From NCBI GenBank assembly GCA_964530925.1, contig CAZHBZ010000002.1, forward strand, positions 1-64,000: 64,000 bases of DNA. The letters are read 5' to 3'. Shown here piece after piece: positions 50,048-58,705 of this stretch. Numbering within the stretch: the stretch's first letter is position 1; the number at the start of each line of letters is the position of its first letter. This DNA is from LiPW-15 sp964530925 (GTDB lineage Bacteria > Patescibacteriota > Minisyncoccia > UBA6257 > 2-01-FULL-56-20). Below the pieces are notes generated by a model. That model ran no database searches. It was not told the origin of the DNA and saw only the letters and a program-made list of their open reading frames with translations. Position numbers and translations under genes: made by a program.

Positions 50048-52154
50048 ATTCTTCAATTCTCATTCCTTCAAAAATATAATAACAGATAAAGAGCTGCATA
50101 AGCCCATCATAGCCGGAGGCCCACTTCGGTTCCCCCACGACAACATCCCAAAGCTCCGGGGCCACGCTGAAAGCAATCGAATCTATCTCTCCGGGAGAAA
50201 CCTGCCCCTCTACCCTGACTTCTTGAAATTCATCTGAGAAAGAATGGTTCACGCGCATCCCCCGGAGCTCTCCCAGTGCGGAAAGAAGCGGATCCATATT
50301 TACGTGATTCCCGCACCTTATGGCCAAATTCATATTCCCAGTTCCATCCACCCTGCCGAGAGAAACAACAATATCCGAATATTGTTCCTGGGGCTTAATG
50401 AACCGTTCGGAGTCGGATCCTCTTTTTTTAATCTGTTCCAGCACACGCGCCCGATCATAGCCCCTCTCTCGCATGTCACGTTCAACTTTCCAGTCAACCC
50501 TTAAATCTTCATCTGGACGCAAAAATATTTTTAGATCCAAGATGTCCCTCATCTTCGTCAGATACAAAGAGTGAAGCCCTTCAAAAATAATTATTTTTTT
50601 GGATTCCAGCTTTTCCGGAAGGGTAAACCTTCCTCTATTATGGTCGTATCTTTTCCTTTCCACTCCATCGCCTCCGCCGAGCCTAATCGCTTGCTCCAGG
50701 TCAGCGTGAAGATTATTTGCCCGCGGATCGAGGTGGGTAAACTTATTCCACATTTTGTTCCCCCTCTCCCATTTATGCATATCGTCTCCTTCGGCGACCA
50801 CGGTATTTTTCTCCCCAAATACATCCGATATCAACCTAGCAACCGTAGATTTGCCGCTACCTGAGTCCCCGGAAAGTCCGATAAGATAGGGTTTGTAACT
50901 TATTTTGTAACGCATATTGCTCTCGATTCCCTTTCGGTATATCCAAAAAACACTGAGCGCCAAAGCGGCCTGCAGCGCGCTAAATATAGAATTAATTATT
51001 ATCGCCGGGTTATGGCCATAGGAGGAGATGGCCGAATAAAGATTAGGATACCCGGCTATAACTTTTGATATAGGATAAAACACCTCGAACATATCCGAGT
51101 TGGGAATAAACATAAAATACAAAAAATAAAGAAAGTTCAGGGCAAAAAAGCTAAGCATTGGAGCATCGTCCTGTTTTATGTAGAAATATATAAGAAACGG
51201 AAGCACCCAATAATACCAGCCTTGCATGGGCGGGATAAAGAAAGTAAGTATGCCGAAACTGAAACCGAGAAACATCAGGAAAATGTCTCGATTATAAGTC
51301 TTATAGGTGAAACCTTTCGCCAGAAGAAGAAGGTACGCAAATGGAACCAGGTAGATGACGAAGTTCCCGCCAAAATTTATCTTGAAGTCGAATACCTTAA
51401 ACTCTTGGGGAGTTTTGAGAACTATCTCTACGAATCCCGGAGATAGAAGGTAGTTGGCATTCAGCGCCAAAAAGACAAAGATCGGGATTGCCGAAAAGAG
51501 CAATACCTTTCTGACTCCTATTTTCTGGCTCACAAGATATGCGATAGCAAAGGGTAGAACTATTAACATCCCCGTCTTCGCAGAAACAGCGAGCCCGAGA
51601 AATATAAAAGCCGCAAATAATTTTTCTTTAAAAATAAAGTATAGCGAGACAAAAAGAAGGGCAATGGGAATCGCATCCAGCTGGCCATGAATATAGCTTA
51701 TATAAAAAAGTATCGGTGAACACCAATAATAGCGCAGCACTTTCTCTTGTTTGCTCTTGAGCCACCTGACCAAAATCAGGAATATCGCCAAGTCCGCCAA
51801 AAGTATGGGGAGTCTGTAGATCAGGAGGTGCAGATTTCCGGCCGCGAAATAGTCCGCGCTAACCAGAAAAGAAAAAATTGCCCTTGGAACGGCCAGCGCC
51901 CAAAGCATCACGCTCGGGTAGGGAAAAATATCCAGAATCCCGGCTTGAGAAAAAAATGCATACGGGTTCTCAAACCCGCTAACCACGAAATAATTTATAA
52001 ATCTGGAGAATAAATCCGTTAGGTAGTGTGAAGCGAAAAGCGCCGAAGACAGCAACTTCAGACCCAAAACACACCAAAAGAGAGGCCGTCTCAATATTGG
52101 GACTTTAAAACTTCCCTGCCTGTCATAAAGACGGCTTTTCAGGTATTTGACCAT
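50028..52154 (-). CDS. Fusion: GT-C membrane glycosyltransferase + phosphoribulokinase/uridine-kinase-like domain
   Basis: 708 aa. Residues about 1-415 hold around ten membrane helices with GT-C features (DIFPYPSVMLWALAVPR and YIHGQLDAIPIALLFVSLYF, recalling PIG-M/ALG-like mannosyltransferases). Residues about 422-600 are a P-loop kinase: Walker A GLSGDSGSGKST (426-437), EGDDMHKWERGNKMW, THLDPRANNLHADLEQAI, RYDHNRGRFT and IIIFEGLHSLYL, the order of phosphoribulokinase/uridine kinase. About 110 residues follow that I cannot assign. It appears to combine phosphorylation of a sugar-like substrate with transfer at the membrane. It lies between a HAD phosphatase and an aldolase gene. Confidence 0.82.
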   Translation of the reverse strand: MVKYLKSRLYDRQGSFKVPILRRPLFWCVLGLKLLSSALFASHYLTDLFSRFINYFVVSGFENPYAFFSQAGILDIFPYPSVMLWALAVPRAIFSFLVSADYFAAGNLHLLIYRLPILLADLAIFLILVRWLKSKQEKVLRYYWCSPILFYISYIHGQLDAIPIALLFVSLYFIFKEKLFAAFIFLGLAVSAKTGMLIVLPFAIAYLVSQKIGVRKVLLFSAIPIFVFLALNANYLLSPGFVEIVLKTPQEFKVFDFKINFGGNFVIYLVPFAYLLLLAKGFTYKTYNRDIFLMFLGFSFGILTFFIPPMQGWYYWVLPFLIYFYIKQDDAPMLSFFALNFLYFLYFMFIPNSDMFEVFYPISKVIAGYPNLYSAISSYGHNPAIIINSIFSALQAALALSVFWIYRKGIESNMRYKISYKPYLIGLSGDSGSGKSTVARLISDVFGEKNTVVAEGDDMHKWERGNKMWNKFTHLDPRANNLHADLEQAIRLGGGDGVERKRYDHNRGRFTLPEKLESKKIIIFEGLHSLYLTKMRDILDLKIFLRPDEDLRVDWKVERDMRERGYDRARVLEQIKKRGSDSERFIKPQEQYSDIVVSLGRVDGTGNMNLAIRCGNHVNMDPLLSALGELRGMRVNHSFSDEFQEVRVEGQVSPGEIDSIAFSVAPELWDVVVGEPKWASGYDGLMQLFICYYIFEGMRIEEYEKRTY

Positions 52155-52178
52155 GATGCGTTGAGCCAGCTAGATTGC

Positions 52179-52832
52179 CTATCCTAAAAGAACCGTTCTT
52201 ATTCCCGCTGCCTTTGCTCCGGAAATATCCTTTTCCAAATCGTCTCCTATAAGAAGGCACTCCTTTGGCCTCAGTTTAAGCTTCTTAAGAGCCAGGGAGA
52301 ATATCGCCTCGTGGGGCTTATCCTTTCCAGCCTCTTCCGAAGATACAATAAAATCCAGGTATTTATCAACCGAAAGGGATTTAACTTTCTCCATCTGTAT
52401 CCGCGCAGTAAGATCGGTTATCAGACAAATCTTTATCCCTCTTTTTTTCGAATTGGATAAAAAGGTTTTTACGCCCTCTTTCAAATTCATTTTTTTGAAA
52501 AAATTATTCCAAAAAATTTCTTCAATCCGCAAAGTCAGGGCGATATCAGTTCTTCCCAGATGTTTTTCCAAAAGTACCTGAAAATAAAGAAGGCGCGAGT
52601 GAGAGGCTGCTGTTCCTCCCAGAGAAGATTTTACTTCCTTGCGAGCTTCGCCATACATACGCTCCAGATCTTTTTCGGAAAGATTAAGGCGGCGACTCAA
52701 CACCTTGAAACAGGCGCTCATGCCGTTTTTGTTTGCCGGTTCGTAATCATAAAGAGTGTTGTCCAGATCCAAAAGGATACCCCTCACGCCAGACAGAGCA
52801 ATTTCTGGGATATAAAATTTATTTTTTTTCAT
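52179..52832 (-). CDS. HAD-superfamily phosphatase
   Basis: 217 aa. HAD motifs I-IV are visible: LLDLDNTLYDYEP (nucleophile Asp), LITDLTAR, the Lys in EAGKDKPHEAI, and LLIGDDLEKDISGAKAAG. A helical cap lies between motifs I and II (about 20-100). By family it dephosphorylates a small phosphorylated metabolite. Next to the kinase fusion and aldolase it may remove phosphate from the same sugar pathway. It overlaps the asparagine synthase 3' end by 14 bases. Confidence 0.88.
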   Translation of the reverse strand: MKKNKFYIPEIALSGVRGILLDLDNTLYDYEPANKNGMSACFKVLSRRLNLSEKDLERMYGEARKEVKSSLGGTAASHSRLLYFQVLLEKHLGRTDIALTLRIEEIFWNNFFKKMNLKEGVKTFLSNSKKRGIKICLITDLTARIQMEKVKSLSVDKYLDFIVSSEEAGKDKPHEAIFSLALKKLKLRPKECLLIGDDLEKDISGAKAAGIRTVLLG

Positions 52833-54555
52833 AATTTTTCAAAACCAATTCAGCCCAAAAGCGAGAGAGGTGGCCTGGCGCGCCTTTTAAATCCAAAGAA
52901 AGCCAATTCCCCAGCGGAAATGCGAAACCCATTTTCGGTCTGTCCCACACCTCGCGCGGCAAGTCTCGACCCATGGCGGAGATAAGCAACTCCTTGGGTC
53001 GCGCAGTCAGCTTGAGCGAGACAGGAAGCGAACTTATATATTCCACGAGTACGTGATCCAAAAATGGGACCCTCGCCTCTATAGAATGTCGCATCGACAT
53101 GAAATCCGTGTCTTTCAAAAGCTGGTTGGCCATGTAAAAATTGACCTCCAGCCAGGAAAGGGCGTCGGCCGGATGCAAATTCTTGAGTTCGGTTGGCAGG
53201 AAATCTCCAAGTTTAGCAATATAGCTCCAAACCGAAGACTCGTTTATTTTTAAAGTTTCCGCTATCTCCGCCGGGGGGAAAAGTCCCCGAAGCGACAAAT
53301 AGAAGTTTATGAGCCCCTTTCCCTCATATAGATAAATTAATTTCGCCCAACTCCTCCGAAGGGATAAGAGTTTGAGCGGCCACTTTAAAATTTTTGGTAA
53401 TTTTTGAACGAATCGAAAAAGGCTCGCTCGCTTAAAATAGTGGTAGCCCATAAAAATCTCGTCGCTCCCCAACCCGGAAAGCACCGCCTTGAGTCCGGCC
53501 TCTTTGGCCGCTCGAGAGACAAAATATGTATTTACGCCATCGATGGTTGGCTGATCCATGGCCGCAAATATATTTTCCTTTTCCGACTCGAAATCTTCCC
53601 TCCCGACCAAGTATTCTTTGTGCCGGCTTTTAATTCGCGCCGTCACACCTTCCCGATACTTTTTCTCCGAAAATTTATATTCTTTAAAATCAATAGAAAG
53701 CGTATCTAGAGCTTTTTCTCTCTGTTTCGCGGCTAAAATGGCCAAAACGGATGAATCTATTCCCCCGCTCAAGAAAACTCCGAGTGGCGCGTCGCTTATG
53801 AGATGTAACCTGACGGATTCATTCAATAGTTCCTTGATTCTTGAAACAGCCGCTCCTTTTGCTGGCGAAATTTTTTTGAGAAAGGAAGTTAGGGGCTCAT
53901 AATATTTGATTTCTTTGGCCCCGTTTTTTGAAAAACTTAGATAATGTCCGGCTCTCACAGAATAAACCTCCTTGAATGTAGTCTTGGGAAGTGGCACCGA
54001 GCCAAAAAGCAAAAAGCCAATCTTTGCCTCCTCGTCTTCATGTAGTTCCACGAGGCCGCTCTCTTTTATGGCCACGACCGTCGAGGCAAAAACAAGACCT
54101 CCCTGGGTCGCTGCGTAATAAAGCGGTTTTATCCCGTACCGATCGCGCGCGAGAATCAACTCTTCTCCCCGAGAATCATAAAGCGCTATCGCGAACATTC
54201 CCCGCAACTTGGAAAATGATTCCTTCCCCCACTCTTTGTAGCTTGCGAGAATTACCTCAGTGTCAGTTTTTGTTTTGAACGAATACCCTTTTGCGACAAG
54301 TTCCTTTTTAATTTCTTCGAAGTTATATATCTCTCCATTGAAAGTTATATGCAAATTACCCGAAGACATCGGTTGATGCCCGTCGGCCGAAAGATCGATT
54401 ATAGAAAGGCGTCTTTGGCCGAACGTTGCCGGACCGAAAGAATCGAGCCCTTCATCATCCGGCCCTCGAAGCTTCTGACGAGCGTTCATCTTGCGGACCG
54501 CATCTTCGGACCCTCGCCCATCCGAAAACGAAATTGCCCCCGCGATTCCGCACAT
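52819..54555 (-). CDS. Glutamine-hydrolysing asparagine synthase-like amidotransferase
   Basis: 578 aa. The N-terminal MCGIAGAI begins with the Cys2 nucleophile of class II amidotransferases, followed by the RGPDDEGLD segment. The C-terminal synthetase domain has FLSGGIDSSVLA (PP-loop) and SGLGSDEIFMGYHYF. By family it uses glutamine nitrogen to amidate a carboxylate, usually aspartate. Inside a polysaccharide locus the substrate may be a uronic acid (WbpS-like). That role is inferred. It is followed by a HAD gene and preceded by a TPR protein. Confidence 0.9.
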   Translation of the reverse strand: MCGIAGAISFSDGRGSEDAVRKMNARQKLRGPDDEGLDSFGPATFGQRRLSIIDLSADGHQPMSSGNLHITFNGEIYNFEEIKKELVAKGYSFKTKTDTEVILASYKEWGKESFSKLRGMFAIALYDSRGEELILARDRYGIKPLYYAATQGGLVFASTVVAIKESGLVELHEDEEAKIGFLLFGSVPLPKTTFKEVYSVRAGHYLSFSKNGAKEIKYYEPLTSFLKKISPAKGAAVSRIKELLNESVRLHLISDAPLGVFLSGGIDSSVLAILAAKQREKALDTLSIDFKEYKFSEKKYREGVTARIKSRHKEYLVGREDFESEKENIFAAMDQPTIDGVNTYFVSRAAKEAGLKAVLSGLGSDEIFMGYHYFKRASLFRFVQKLPKILKWPLKLLSLRRSWAKLIYLYEGKGLINFYLSLRGLFPPAEIAETLKINESSVWSYIAKLGDFLPTELKNLHPADALSWLEVNFYMANQLLKDTDFMSMRHSIEARVPFLDHVLVEYISSLPVSLKLTARPKELLISAMGRDLPREVWDRPKMGFAFPLGNWLSLDLKGAPGHLSRFWAELVLKNYEKK

Positions 54556-54556
54556 T

Positions 54557-55156
54557 TTATTTTCCTTTTTCCGGAGCCTTTAGCGTCGCCAAAAGATCGC
54601 TCACCCGGGAATCATCCGGCCAATATTTCAAAATAGTCCCTCCAACTTCTCTTGTATTCTCGTCATCTCCGACCGCGCTATAAAGCGTCAGAAGACCGTA
54701 AAGGACCGGCGGCAATTTCGGTCCGAGTTCACGCGCTCGTTTGTAATAGTCTATGGCGGCATCATAATCATCCTGCTTCATAAACCGAGTGAGAGACATT
54801 GTGTGAAGAGTTGCCATAGCAATATAATGCCGCGTGTCCGGATATATTTTCGGTTCGATATAATCTATAAGTTCCCGCGCCATCGATTCGGATATGTCTT
54901 GCTGCGAGTTGACCACGGAAAGGATATTGCTTGTAAGATATTTCGCCGACTCCTCTCCTCCGACCGGAGAATAGAAATCAAAAACTTTATCGAAATTCGC
55001 TTTGAAATCAGCGATGGTGCGCACGCTGTTGGCGCTTCGGGCCGAGTCTATATAGGTTTGCGATTTTAAGACCGGCAAGACCGAACCGAATACAAACAAA
55101 AAAACCACGGCGAGGATACAGAGCGAAATAACCGCCAATTTAAAACTATTGTTCAT
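54557..55156 (-). CDS. Membrane-anchored TPR-like protein
   Basis: 199 aa. An N-terminal membrane helix (about 7-30) is followed by an all-helical domain with TPR-like spacing, for example DDYDAAIDYYKRARELGP and LPPVLYGLLTLYSAVGDDENTREVGG. By analogy such domains follow O-antigen-ligase-type proteins in related bacteria and may help bind partners on the outer face of the membrane. It overlaps the O-antigen ligase gene 3' end by 11 bases and leads into the asparagine synthase. Confidence 0.78.
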   Translation of the reverse strand: MNNSFKLAVISLCILAVVFLFVFGSVLPVLKSQTYIDSARSANSVRTIADFKANFDKVFDFYSPVGGEESAKYLTSNILSVVNSQQDISESMARELIDYIEPKIYPDTRHYIAMATLHTMSLTRFMKQDDYDAAIDYYKRARELGPKLPPVLYGLLTLYSAVGDDENTREVGGTILKYWPDDSRVSDLLATLKAPEKGK

Positions 55157-56516
55157 TAGTCCTGTTTTCTTTTGCCCGCGACGAATTCAGAAGATAGTAG
55201 GCAAAACCAAAGAAGAGAAAAATATTCAAGTAAGTCGGCAATATGTCGAAAAGCACCATGCCCTGCACCAGGTAAGCTATGGGCAACGCGAAGACTATCG
55301 CCTTGGCGGCTGGCGAGAGCTTCGCTAGTCTTGAAGCGTTCTCGTGGCTCGAATGTTTCTCCCGCCCCTTTCTTAAAACCTCCACGAAGAAAACCAAAAA
55401 AATAGAGAAGTACGCGAGAGTTCCCAAAAGCCCTATCTCCGCCAAATAATCAAAGAATATATTATGAGCCCTATCGAACCACGCGCCGAACGCCGCCGGC
55501 GGCTTGAAATATTCGGTATTAAAATTGCGGTCAAAAACATGTAAGAAATTTTCCGGACCGGCTCCCAAAAGCGGCCTCTCTTTAAATCCGTCCCAAGCCA
55601 TCTTCCAGATAGTGCGGCGGTCGCTGAAAGTTTGAGCGCTGAAAGAAATATCAAAAACCCTGGCGAACGGGAGCTTCTTTATGAGCGGATTATCTTTTAA
55701 GACGACCATCGCCGACACAAACAAAACCACAAACGCCGCAAGCCCAATAAGCCACTTCCTCCACTCTTTTTTGGAGAACGCCAAAAATCCCAGGAAAAAT
55801 ACCGAACTCGCGATTAAAGCTAGGAAAGCTCCGCGGGTCGCCGCCAAAAATAGAAATACAATAAATATCAAAACGGAAGCGGCTATCGGCAGGCCCTTAA
55901 CCGAACGAATCTGTCCGCGATATTTAGTAAAAAGGAGATAAAGAGCGAAAAAGAGCATAAAAATCATGTAAGTCGCGAAATAGGCCGGGTTTCCGATAGA
56001 ACCTTGGAATCGGAAATTCTCCGCGCTAAACGCCGGGCCGATCACGTTCTCCACTCCCCAGCCCGCCAAAAGACCGTAACCAATAGAAAGGAAGGCGGCG
56101 GAAAAAGAGCACCAGAATATTCTTATCCAGTTCTTCTCTTCGTCAAAAAGCGCCGCTAAAAGCAGAAAAAATCCATAAAGATGGAGTATCTGTAAGCCAC
56201 CCTCTCCCCGCTCAAAATTAGACCAAAAAGAATTGGCTGGATCGACGCCAAAAGCTCCAGAGAGAAGAAAAAAGAATGTAAACGCTGAAATCGCGATGCC
56301 GAGCGGAGACCTTATAACTTTGCGTAGCTTGTCTAGATAGACATCGCCGTCGCTCTCTTTTATGAGCCCGATAAGGAAAAAGATAAGCGCGAAGTCAACG
56401 GAACTCCGAAACCACGCGTATTTCCCAACGATAAAAGGGAAAAGCGTGGATGTAGTAACCAAGGTTATCGCGAAAACCGCGGCGTAAAGAAAAAATTTTG
56501 ATATTTTGAATGACAT
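55146..56516 (-). CDS. O-antigen ligase family protein (WaaL/Wzy-like)
   Basis: 456 aa with about 11 membrane helices. The large periplasmic-type loop with RRTIWKMAWDGFKERPLLGAGPENF and DRAHNIFFDYLAEIGLLGTLAYF is the Wzy_C/O-antigen ligase hallmark. By family it polymerises or attaches polysaccharide repeat units outside the membrane. It is the first gene of the operon containing the TPR protein and asparagine synthase. Polymerase versus ligase cannot be separated by sequence alone. Confidence 0.9.
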   Translation of the reverse strand: MSFKISKFFLYAAVFAITLVTTSTLFPFIVGKYAWFRSSVDFALIFFLIGLIKESDGDVYLDKLRKVIRSPLGIAISAFTFFFLLSGAFGVDPANSFWSNFERGEGGLQILHLYGFFLLLAALFDEEKNWIRIFWCSFSAAFLSIGYGLLAGWGVENVIGPAFSAENFRFQGSIGNPAYFATYMIFMLFFALYLLFTKYRGQIRSVKGLPIAASVLIFIVFLFLAATRGAFLALIASSVFFLGFLAFSKKEWRKWLIGLAAFVVLFVSAMVVLKDNPLIKKLPFARVFDISFSAQTFSDRRTIWKMAWDGFKERPLLGAGPENFLHVFDRNFNTEYFKPPAAFGAWFDRAHNIFFDYLAEIGLLGTLAYFSIFLVFFVEVLRKGREKHSSHENASRLAKLSPAAKAIVFALPIAYLVQGMVLFDILPTYLNIFLFFGFAYYLLNSSRAKENRTNEQ

Positions 56517-56520
56517 AGGC

Positions 56521-56556
56521 GTGAGTAGTTTGTCGTAAGTCGTTGGTAGTTAGACT
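56521..56556. repeat. Low-complexity intergenic repeat, ACTACT/CGACTT type
   Basis: This spacer before the O-antigen ligase reads on the minus strand as ACTACCAACGACTTACGAC-like words. The same style flanks the four-helix gene on its other side at 56931-56966. Confidence 0.6.
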
Positions 56557-56565
56557 TCTCCTGCT

Positions 56566-56931
56566 TTATTCTAGACTTTTAGCCAATTTGTTGAGCATCC
56601 TCATAACGTCATCAAGCAGCACTAGAACTTTAGCATAATCTTCTTTGCGCCCAAAACCAAGATTCTTGGCAATCTCAAGCTGCGTTTCCAATTCCGCGCC
56701 AGAACCAAACGCTATTAACACAAAATGCCTGAAATCTTTTTTTGTTCCTCACCTGCTTCCTTCGGCTATATTTGAAGGGATCGAGACAGCCGATCTTTTA
56801 ATCTGGGATACAAGAGCGAATCTTTCGTCGGACGGGAATACCTCGGTTAAGGAATACACCAAACCCGCAAGTTCGACGGATTTTTGCCAAACATGAAGTT
56901 CTCTATATGAACCAAGTTTCATTGCCCCCAT
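56566..56931 (-). pseudogene. Four-helix-bundle (S23/IVP-like) protein with in-frame TGA
   Basis: The open part codes for 60 residues: YRELHVWQKSVELAGLVYSL, FALVSQIKRSAVSIPSNIAEGSR, typical of the 23S rRNA intervening-sequence protein family. A TGA at 56749-56751 interrupts it, but the same frame continues with GTKKDFRHFVLIAFGSGAEL, ETQLEIAKNLGF and LVLLDDVMRMLNKLAKSLE to TAA at 56566, a complete 121-residue family member. The TGA replaces a position that is usually Arg, which fits a CGA-to-TGA change. Probable recent pseudogene; readthrough is possible. M4 (56922) is an alternative start. Confidence 0.85.
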
Positions 56932-56966
56932 AACTACCTACGACCCACGACTAACGACCAACTACC
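56931..56966. repeat. Low-complexity intergenic repeat, ACTACC/CGACTAACGACC type
   Basis: ACTACCTACGACCCACGACT-like words fill the spacer between RNase Y and the four-helix gene. Confidence 0.6.
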
Positions 56967-58482
56967 TGGCAAACTCCACCGCCCTCATTTCCCTGATAAC
57001 ATTCACCTTAATTTCGCCCGGATACTTAAGCTCGCTCTGTATCCTGTTTGCGATTTCCTTGGCCATCTCGAGCGCCCGGAAGTCGTCTATTTTTTCGGGA
57101 ATTACGAACACGCGCAATTCGCGGCCCGCGGAAATAGCATAGGCATTTTTAACCCCTGGAAATTCGGAGGCGATCTTTTCCAAATCCGCCAGACGTTTAA
57201 TGTAATTTTCCACCGTTCCCCTCCTCGCTCCGGGGCGCGCGGCGGACAACACGTCCACGGCAGTTATAACAAATGACTCCGGAGACGCGTACGGATAATC
57301 TTCGTGATGGCTCCTCATCCCGTTTATCACATCTTCGGAAATACCGTACTTCTTGAGTATCTTCATTCCAAGATCCACGTGCGTTCCTTCTACCTCGTGG
57401 TCTATGGCTTTTCCGATGTCGTGCAAGAGCGCGGCCTTCTTCGCCACCGCCACATTCAACCCCAACTCCGCCGCCATCATGCCGGCAAGATAAGTCATCT
57501 CGATCGAGTGGTTCAAAACATTCTGACCAAAACTGGTGCGGAAATGTAAGCGCCCCAAGAGCGAAAGAATTTCTTTTGGCAGATCGTAAACACCGACCTC
57601 CATTGCCGCCGCCTCGCCAATCTCGCCCACGCGCTTGTTGAGTTCTTCTTTGGCTTCCTCAACCTTTTCCTCTATCTTCGCGGGTTGGATCCGGCCGTCT
57701 TTAATGAGTTGTTCCAAGGCAAGCCTCGCGACTTCCCTGCGGAAAGGGTCGAAGGACGAAATGACTATGGTGTCCGGAGTTTCATCCATCACGAATTCCA
57801 CGCCGGTCGCTCTTTCCAGAGCGCGGATGTTGCGGCCTTCGCGGCCGATTATTTTTCCTTTAATTTCCTCGTCAGCCAGATGGAAAACAGTGGTGGTAAG
57901 TTCGGAAACGTGCGAACGGGCGTAGCGCTGCATCGCGGTCGTGATTATCTCCACAGATTTTTTCTCGAGCTCATCCCGGAGATTCTGTTCGAGCTTCTGC
58001 ATAGTTTTCGCAAGATCCTCCCGATTCTGTTCTTTTACCGCGGAATACAAAGCTTCCTTTGCCTGCTCGGGCGAAAGACCGCTCACTTTTTCTAGCTCCA
58101 CCTGCGCCTTGGCGCGGACTTCGTCTACCTCTTTGTGGCGCGCTTCGAGAGCCTCTCGCTCAGCGCGAAGTTTAGCGGAATCCTGGTCCAACGCGGTTAA
58201 TTTCTTTTCCAAAGACTCCTCGCGTTCATGGATGCGGGATTCGAGGGCCAATATTTCTTTTTTCCGATCGCGTTCCTCCTTTTGCGCTTCTTCCAAAATG
58301 TTCGAGGCTTTCTCTTTCGCGCCAAGCAAAATTTCCTTGGCCTCGCTCTCGGCTTTTTTATTCTTCTCTTCTATTTGCTGCTCGAGCGAACCTAACTGTT
58401 TAGTCGCCCAAACCTGTCGCACAAAGTATCCTGCCGCCAGACCCAAAACAAGGCCCCCTAAGGGAATCAGTATTGAAGACAT
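56962..58482 (-). CDS. rny: Ribonuclease Y
   Basis: 506 aa, normal length. An N-terminal membrane anchor (about 3-20) is followed by a long coiled coil (about 25-190), a KH RNA-binding domain (EIKGKIIGREGRNIRALERATG), and an HD domain (LLHDIGKAIDHE, then HHEDYPYAS) with metal ligands. By family it is an endonuclease that starts mRNA decay at the membrane. Together with RNase J encoded at 63406 it gives a Bacillus-type decay pathway. About 220 bases without a gene separate it from gpmI; a TATGAT occurs far upstream, so its leader seems longer than average here. Confidence 0.96.
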   Translation of the reverse strand: MSSILIPLGGLVLGLAAGYFVRQVWATKQLGSLEQQIEEKNKKAESEAKEILLGAKEKASNILEEAQKEERDRKKEILALESRIHEREESLEKKLTALDQDSAKLRAEREALEARHKEVDEVRAKAQVELEKVSGLSPEQAKEALYSAVKEQNREDLAKTMQKLEQNLRDELEKKSVEIITTAMQRYARSHVSELTTTVFHLADEEIKGKIIGREGRNIRALERATGVEFVMDETPDTIVISSFDPFRREVARLALEQLIKDGRIQPAKIEEKVEEAKEELNKRVGEIGEAAAMEVGVYDLPKEILSLLGRLHFRTSFGQNVLNHSIEMTYLAGMMAAELGLNVAVAKKAALLHDIGKAIDHEVEGTHVDLGMKILKKYGISEDVINGMRSHHEDYPYASPESFVITAVDVLSAARPGARRGTVENYIKRLADLEKIASEFPGVKNAYAISAGRELRVFVIPEKIDDFRALEMAKEIANRIQSELKYPGEIKVNVIREMRAVEFAR

Positions 58483-58705
58483 TATTAATTTTTCGTTGAA
58501 ACTCCATCTCGATAAGACGAAGGTTGATGACTCTTTCGAACTTCATCATACCCCAATTTGGCCTAAATGGTCAATAAAATGGCATAATTGTATTAGTCAG
58601 ATAATCGCCCGTCGTTCAGAAATTCTTCGCCCAATAAAACGGGACAAGAATTACTCCTTGTGTTTTTTCCTATAACCCAACACCTATAACCTATCACCTA
58701 TTTCT

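Noticed and set aside
56749..56751. TGA as a sense codon (genetic code 25, TGA = Gly)
   Set aside because: TGA is used as the terminal codon of several intact genes (for example 31671, 38198, 60280), and the interrupted position is usually Arg, so a nonsense mutation is more likely.
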